A stretch of DNA of 64,000 bases from Acidaminococcus fermentans DSM 20731. GTDB lineage: Bacteria; Bacillota; Negativicutes; Acidaminococcales; Acidaminococcaceae. The notes below the pieces were generated by a model. It saw only the letters and a list, made by a program, of their open reading frames with translations. It did not search any database and was not told the origin of the DNA. Below, in pieces: positions 60,017-64,000 of this stretch (the first letter of the stretch is position 1; each line of letters opens with the position of its first letter). A program made the translations under genes and the position numbers. Where the stretch lies: positions 62,001-126,000 of the forward strand of contig NC_013740.1 in the NCBI RefSeq assembly GCF_000025305.1, in the 5' to 3' direction.

Positions 60017-60065
60017 AAAAACGGAAGATTTGTGAAATACAGTTCACAATTCTTCCGTTTTCTTT
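60013..60065 (+). terminator. Terminator of the second two-component operon
   Basis: AAAAACGGAAGATTTGTGAA / TTCACAATTCTTCCGTTTT, a long imperfect hairpin with a T-rich tail, starting at the kinase stop codon. Confidence 0.7.
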
Positions 60066-60095
60066 CATTTTCACTTCATTTTCTCCTTATATACT
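60064..60095 (+). promoter_or_regulatory. Direct repeats and -10 before the PepSY-like gene
   Basis: TTCATTTTC at 60064-60072 and again at 60075-60083 (11-base period), then TATACT at 60090-60095. This is the kind of site used by OmpR-type regulators; the neighbouring regulator at 57931 is the likely one. Spacing to the -10 (6 bases) differs from the 27 bases at 46886 and 49672. Confidence 0.45.
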
Positions 60096-60142
60096 GGAGC
60101 CATCAAACAGGGAATGAGGATTCCCGCTGAGGAGGGATTGTC

Positions 60143-60841
60143 ATGGATAAGGAAAAAATGGAACAGGGGAAGGCCTGGCTCAAAGGAGCCGTGCATTGGG
60201 GCAGGAAACAGATCACCCCTCAGCGGCTGAAAAAAGGGGCTGGATGTCTGCTGGTCCTGGCAGTGGCGGCAGGCGGCGGCAAGTTTGCCCTGCACAGGGC
60301 CCGGGCGGAAGCCCGGAGTCAGGAAGCCCAGGCCCGGACGAAAATGCTCCAGAATCTGGCGGCTCAGAAGAACCTCTCTCTGGCTTCTATTGACGCAGTG
60401 AAGGAAAATATTGCCAGTACCCTGGAGACCGATGTATCCAATATTACGTTCCAGAGCATCACCCTGGATGACCGGAAGCCGGGAGAAGGAAAGCCCTGGG
60501 ACCCAAAGCCGGGGAAGAAGGAACGGAAGGAAAACCTGCGGGGAACCAAGGAAGAGAACAGCCGGCAAAAGCCGGAAAAACAGCCGGAAGGCCGGCTGCC
60601 CGGACAGCCGGAGGAACGGAAAGAAGGGCCGGATGGCCGGACCGGGGCCACGCCCCGGAAACTGGAAGGCAGCCGTCCGGAAATGGCCAAGGCAGCTCCT
60701 GCCGGCATCTTCCATGGAGTGTACCTGGCCCGGTGTGAAAAAGACGGCATGAGCTACCAGTTCCTGGTGGATGCCCAAAACGGACAGGTACTCCATGGCC
60801 GGGTCCACAAACTGAATCCCATCCAGCAGCTGCTGGGGTAA
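60143..60841 (+). CDS. Membrane-anchored PepSY-like protein
   Basis: A 232-residue protein with a basic cytoplasmic N-terminus and one membrane segment (about residues 34-50). A PepSY-like half follows (SLASIDAVKENIASTLETDVSNITFQSITLDD, about 79-110). A long charged Lys/Glu/Pro/Arg linker covers 110-175. The C-terminal PepSY-like strand pair is GVYLARCEKDGMSYQFLVDAQNGQVLHGRVH (about 188-218), with the usual DAxxGxVL. PepSY proteins are often made with two-component systems and may bind metal or inhibit proteases. It directly follows such a system. Confidence 0.75.
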   Translation: MDKEKMEQGKAWLKGAVHWGRKQITPQRLKKGAGCLLVLAVAAGGGKFALHRARAEARSQEAQARTKMLQNLAAQKNLSLASIDAVKENIASTLETDVSNITFQSITLDDRKPGEGKPWDPKPGKKERKENLRGTKEENSRQKPEKQPEGRLPGQPEERKEGPDGRTGATPRKLEGSRPEMAKAAPAGIFHGVYLARCEKDGMSYQFLVDAQNGQVLHGRVHKLNPIQQLLG

Positions 60842-60855
60842 AGGGGGCAATCAAC

Positions 60856-61179
60856 ATGACGAAAATCGTAACTTATGCCATGGCAAAACCCTATGAATCC
60901 ATGATCCACCGGTTCAAAAAGATCACCAGCCTGTTCCTGCTGGGGATAACCCTGGTGCTGGGAGGCAGTGCCCTGATGAGCAGCAAAGCGGAAGCCGCCA
61001 CCCCGCCCACTCCCCGGGAAGTCCATCAGGTAAGGCTGGAACGGCATAAAAAGGCGGTCCAGCACCGGAAGGAAGTCCGGAAAGAACGGGCCGAAGCAAG
61101 AAAGCACCGGGCTGAGGAAAGAAAGAAACACGCGGAAATCCGGAAAGAACACCGGCAGGAGAGGGCACACAGATGGTGA
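60856..61179 (+). CDS. Small exported protein with highly charged helical tail
   Basis: A 107-residue protein. A signal or anchor sequence (FKKITSLFLLGITLVLGGSALMS, about residues 20-43; probable cleavage after KAEA near 47) precedes a mature part of about 60 residues. That part is almost wholly Arg, Lys, Glu, His and Ala, an evident single alpha-helix (for example RKERAEARKHRAEERKKHAE). GGGGG precedes the ATG at 60856, 14 bases after the PepSY-like gene, so they are one operon. No family recognised. Confidence 0.7.
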   Translation: MTKIVTYAMAKPYESMIHRFKKITSLFLLGITLVLGGSALMSSKAEAATPPTPREVHQVRLERHKKAVQHRKEVRKERAEARKHRAEERKKHAEIRKEHRQERAHRW

Positions 61180-61185
61180 AAAAGG

Positions 61186-61221
61186 GGGGGGTGAAAGCTA
61201 TTTTTTCACACCCCCTTTTTT
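61186..61221. terminator. Convergent terminator
   Basis: GGGGGGTGAAA..TTTTCACACCCCC hairpin with TTTTTT after, between the charged exported protein gene and the minus-strand radical SAM gene. Confidence 0.75.
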
Positions 61222-62063
61222 CAGCAATTCCCCTCATACACGAACTTTAGCCACTTTCTGGCCAGGGCGGCCAGATGGTACACGGTTTCCACCGGGGTGG
61301 GGGGCAGATCCAGGTGCCAGCGGGGGAAATACCGGGAAATGTGCAGGGGAAGTTCCGGGGACAGGGAGGCCAGCCACTGGGCCTCTTTTTTCATATCTTC
61401 CTCTCCGTCATTTTTCCCGGGGATCACCAGGGTGGTCACTTCCACATGGCAGCCGGCTTCCACGGCCAGCCGGATATTGGTCTTCACCGTGTCCAGGTCT
61501 CCCCCGACCCACCGGTAGAATTCCGGGGTAAAGCCCTTCAGGTCGATGTTGGCGGCATCCACCAGGGGCAGGAGTTTTTCCCAGGGTTCCCGGCAGAGGA
61601 AGCCGTTGGTCACCAGGACAGTGGCAAGACCATGGCTTTTCAGCAGCCGGGCACAATCCCGGACGTATTCGTACCCCACCAGGGGCTCGTTGTAGGTAAA
61701 GGCCACTCCGATGCTGCCGGCCTTTTCCCGGGATTCCAGGGCCAGGGCCTGCAGCTGTTCCGGGTCCAGCCGAAGCCGGGCCGTTTCCGCACCGGCCTGG
61801 GCAATGGAGGCGTTCTGGCAGAAGGGGCAGCGGAAACTGCAGCCCCAGCTGCCCAGGGACAGGATCTGGCTGCCGGGATGGAACCGGCGGAGGGGCTTTT
61901 TCTCTATGGGGTCCAGGGCCAGGGAGGTGAGGAAACCGTAATTGTCTGGGCAGATGGTTCCTTCCCGGTTGGTCCGGGCCCGGCAGAAACCGGTCTGCCC
62001 GGGGGCCAGCCGGCAGCGGTGGGGGCAAAGGGAGCAGGTAAGGATTTTCTCCGGGGCCGTCAT
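61221..62063 (-). CDS. AmmeMemoRadiSam system radical SAM enzyme
   Basis: A 280-residue radical SAM protein. The CX3CX2C motif is [12 protein letters not shown] (about residues 73-84), and extra N-terminal cysteines sit in [10 protein letters not shown] (about 10-19) and [21 protein letters not shown] near 118 and [11 protein letters not shown] near 175 are typical of PflA-like members found with MEMO and AMMECR1 genes. The reaction is unknown. Its ATG overlaps the stop of the fused MEMO/AMMECR1 gene (ATGA), so they are coupled. Confidence 0.88.
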   Translation of the reverse strand: MTAPEKILTCSLCPHRCRLAPGQTGFCRARTNREGTICPDNYGFLTSLALDPIEKKPLRRFHPGSQILSLGSWGCSFRCPFCQNASIAQAGAETARLRLDPEQLQALALESREKAGSIGVAFTYNEPLVGYEYVRDCARLLKSHGLATVLVTNGFLCREPWEKLLPLVDAANIDLKGFTPEFYRWVGGDLDTVKTNIRLAVEAGCHVEVTTLVIPGKNDGEEDMKKEAQWLASLSPELPLHISRYFPRWHLDLPPTPVETVYHLAALARKWLKFVYEGNC

Positions 62064-63457
62064 CTGTGTCTCACCACCTGGAACCGGAACAACTGGACTG
62101 GCTCTGTGACCGCGATATTTCCTTTCTGACGGGCGATGGCAATCTGGTCACCAACGGTATCCACCCCGTCCAGATCGGGCAGCAGAAGGCCTCTCCGTTC
62201 GTCCTGGGCGCTTTTCACAATGACACCGTACTTCCGGGGATCAAGCTGTTCCGGTCCGGAAACGGGTTCCGGGGTGGTGAGCACATCCACATTGTATTCC
62301 AGATAGGGCAGTTCTTCCGGACGGACCGGCGGGAACCGGGGATCCCGGGTGGCGGCGGAGATCCCGTTCCGGAGGATTTCTTCCGCCAGGTTGTTCCGGG
62401 TGGGCAGGAAGGTGCCGATACAGCCCCGGAGCTGGTCCCGGAGATGGAGGGACACAAAGGCCCCTGCCCGGGCGGAGAGCATTTCCGGCGGCAGTCCCTC
62501 CGGCAGGGAAGGAATCTCCCGGTCTTTTACATACGTTTCCACCGCCAGCCGGGCCAGTTTCACATAGGGATCCTCCCGGGCGACCCGTTCCTCCCGTTGC
62601 TTTTTTTCAGCGGCCAGCAGGGGTGACAGGAATTTTCTCCCGGGATCCGGCGCTCCCGGCAGGAAGGCGGCCACCCCGTAGCCCACGCCGAAGGGGCCTT
62701 CATAGGACAGGAGACGGGCTTTCACATTCATCCCGTCCCAGGCGCCGGCCATGATCCAGAAAGACCGGAGACCGCATTCCGCGGCCCGGGTGCACAGGGA
62801 ATGGTCCAGGGTCAGGAGCCGGAAAAAATCCCCCTGGCCCAGGGCTTCCGTACACTGCCGGTCGAAAACGGGGCCTTCGGGCACATAGCCGTAAGGACCG
62901 TCTTCTTTCAGCTTGTGGGACAGATCCCCGCTGGCGATGAACACCGCCCGGCGGCCCAGTTTCTCCACTGCCTCCCGGATGCACCGGCCGAAGAGATAAT
63001 GGACATCGGGGCCCAGGCCGGACAGGCCGATCCGGACCACCTTCACCTTGTCCAGGGAACCGTATTTCCGGTAAAAATACAGGGGGATCATGGTACCGTG
63101 GTCCAGAGCCGGATCCCGTTCTCCCTCGAAACCGGCGGGGATCCCGGCTTCCCGGGCTTCCTCGGCAATCAGGGACGCCAGGTCCCGGTCATACCGGACG
63201 GACAGTTCCACCTGGGGAGCCCGGAACTGGGCGAAATCCCCCCGGGCTGTTGGGCCTGGGGCGATGTGGAAGTAATCCATGTACATTTCCCCATGGGGAC
63301 TGGTGATGATCAGGGTATCCGGCTGGAGACCGGCCGCCTTTTCCATGACCGTATCATAGGCGGCAATGGTTTTCCGGATTTTTTCCTCTTCCCCCTGTCC
63401 CACTTCCGGCAGGATGATGGGAGGGTGGGGGACTGCAAAAGAAGCAAGGATTGTCAT
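62060..63457 (-). CDS. MEMO-AMMECR1 fusion protein (AmmeMemoRadiSam system)
   Basis: A 465-residue two-domain protein. Residues 1-270 are a class III extradiol-dioxygenase-like/MEMO domain with metal-site candidates: His in [17 protein letters not shown] (about 10), [22 protein letters not shown] and [10 protein letters not shown]. Residues 285-465 are an AMMECR1 domain with the hallmark LRGCIGTF (about 368). The three components (MEMO, AMMECR1, radical SAM) are thus encoded by two coupled genes. ATG 63457 follows GAGAGGTG. Function is not established; redox or metal metabolism is suspected. Confidence 0.9.
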   Translation of the reverse strand: MTILASFAVPHPPIILPEVGQGEEEKIRKTIAAYDTVMEKAAGLQPDTLIITSPHGEMYMDYFHIAPGPTARGDFAQFRAPQVELSVRYDRDLASLIAEEAREAGIPAGFEGERDPALDHGTMIPLYFYRKYGSLDKVKVVRIGLSGLGPDVHYLFGRCIREAVEKLGRRAVFIASGDLSHKLKEDGPYGYVPEGPVFDRQCTEALGQGDFFRLLTLDHSLCTRAAECGLRSFWIMAGAWDGMNVKARLLSYEGPFGVGYGVAAFLPGAPDPGRKFLSPLLAAEKKQREERVAREDPYVKLARLAVETYVKDREIPSLPEGLPPEMLSARAGAFVSLHLRDQLRGCIGTFLPTRNNLAEEILRNGISAATRDPRFPPVRPEELPYLEYNVDVLTTPEPVSGPEQLDPRKYGVIVKSAQDERRGLLLPDLDGVDTVGDQIAIARQKGNIAVTEPVQLFRFQVVRHR

Positions 63458-63487
63458 AGAAAACACCTCTCTTTTCTTTATTTTAGC

Positions 63488-63521
63488 ACAGAAAAAGCTG
63501 CCGCATGGCGGCAGCCTTTTC
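63488..63521. terminator. Terminator of the uracil-DNA glycosylase gene
   Basis: AAAAAGCTGCCGC / GCGGCAGCCTTTT hairpin (63491-63518) with A-run and T-run, lying just past the minus-strand stop of the glycosylase gene and before the MEMO gene's ribosome site. Confidence 0.75.
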
Positions 63522-64000
63522 AGCTTCTTTTCCTGAACAACGCAAACAGATGCACCGGAGCACCGCTGTTCCAGCAGTACCCGGGACACTGTTCCTCCAC
63601 TTTGGCCTTTACGGCTTCCAGATCGTGGAACACGTCCCATTTGGCGGCGATCTGGGCCTGGCCGGTGAGACGGAGGAGATAGGAGGGATGGAAGGTGGCC
63701 AGGCAGGGGATCCCTTCTCCGGTGGTGAACCACTGGCCCCGCTCCCGGGTGATCCGGGCTTCCGGCCCTTTGAAATACCGGAGGGCCACACTGCCCAGGG
63801 CCAGGATCACTTTGGGCCGGAGCAGCCGGATTTCCTGTTCCAGCCACAGCCGGGCACAGAAGGATCCTTCTTCCACCGTAGGGGTCCGGTTCCCTCTGGG
63901 CCGGCATTTGATCACGTTGGTGGTGTAGATCCGGTCCCGGGTAATCCGGACGGACCAGAGGGCTTTGTCCAGCAGCTGGCCGCTGGGGCCGATGAGGGGA
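63520..64000 (-). CDS. Family 4 uracil-DNA glycosylase, 5' end cut by window edge
   Basis: The C-terminal 158 or so residues of a type 4 (Fe-S) uracil-DNA glycosylase that removes uracil from DNA. Visible are [11 protein letters not shown] near the window edge and [16 protein letters not shown] with one cluster Cys. [11 protein letters not shown] carries a second Cys, [13 protein letters not shown] follows, and [11 protein letters not shown] is the catalytic-loop motif. The N-terminal GEAPG motif and remaining cluster cysteines lie beyond 64000. No frameshift seen in the visible part. Confidence 0.9.
   Translation of the reverse strand, partial: PLIGPSGQLLDKALWSVRITRDRIYTTNVIKCRPRGNRTPTVEEGSFCARLWLEQEIRLLRPKVILALGSVALRYFKGPEARITRERGQWFTTGEGIPCLATFHPSYLLRLTGQAQIAAKWDVFHDLEAVKAKVEEQCPGYCWNSGAPVHLFALFRKRS

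Overview
The window looks like a chromosome segment of an anaerobic, amino-acid- and sugar-acid-fermenting member of the Negativicutes, most likely Acidaminococcus or a close relative. This rests on gene content only: a glutamate symporter, a glutaminase and a glutamine-type symporter cluster beside an rRNA operon. A ferredoxin-linked 2-oxoacid oxidoreductase, a butyrate-type CoA-transferase and high GC at third codon positions also fit. No phage, transposase, integrase or CRISPR array was seen. About 58 protein genes can be supported.

Layout. 1-925: 3' end of a 23S rRNA gene, a spacer without tRNA, 5S rRNA and its terminator. 1-8 kb: glutamate and glutamine acquisition (gltS, an AspT-like exchanger, glsA with an alsT-type symporter, a LysR regulator). 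8-11 kb: formate/nitrite channel, iron alcohol dehydrogenase, DMT exporter, DUF1653 protein. 11-14.3 kb: biotin genes bioY, bioD and bioA, with two BirA-type operators; the second precedes a short non-coding unit. 14.3-24 kb: M24 peptidase, mntP, dinB, metY, MATE exporter, and a peptidase/permease pair. 24-27 kb: a 2-hydroxyacid dehydrogenase and an orphan EIIC-like protein.

27-43 kb is a large sugar-diacid and organic-acid block. It holds glucarate dehydratase with a GntP permease, a 2-hydroxyacid dehydrogenase, a four-subunit 2-oxoacid:ferredoxin oxidoreductase and an IlvD/Edd dehydratase. It continues with an orphan domain normally fused to KDPG aldolase, a CoA-transferase lacking its expected catalytic glutamate, a LarA-like protein with galactarate dehydratase, and an NhaC antiporter. 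The glucarate and galactarate promoters share about 40 bp of matching architecture, so these units are probably co-regulated. 43-47 kb: a zinc-uptake system (zur, znuB, znuC, znuA) with two palindromic operators.

47-50 kb: a two-component system whose sensor has a methionine-rich extracytoplasmic loop. It is flanked by two small exported or membrane protein genes that share identical 11-bp direct-repeat operators. 50-53 kb: an exported DJ-1-like protein with an apparent 1-base frameshift in its leader, HxlR, a flavin reductase and LysR. 53-57 kb: an aconitase-family hydratase and a CitMHS transporter behind a structured, terminator-bearing leader. 57-61 kb: a second two-component system with PepSY-like and highly charged exported proteins. 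61-64 kb: the AmmeMemoRadiSam genes and a truncated family-4 uracil-DNA glycosylase.

Nearly every intergenic gap contains short degenerate tandem repeats (GTTGAC/GGTCAAC type) joined to strong, often bidirectional, terminators. Four copies of a ~200-bp element bounded by CCGTAGGGG inverted repeats lie among them.
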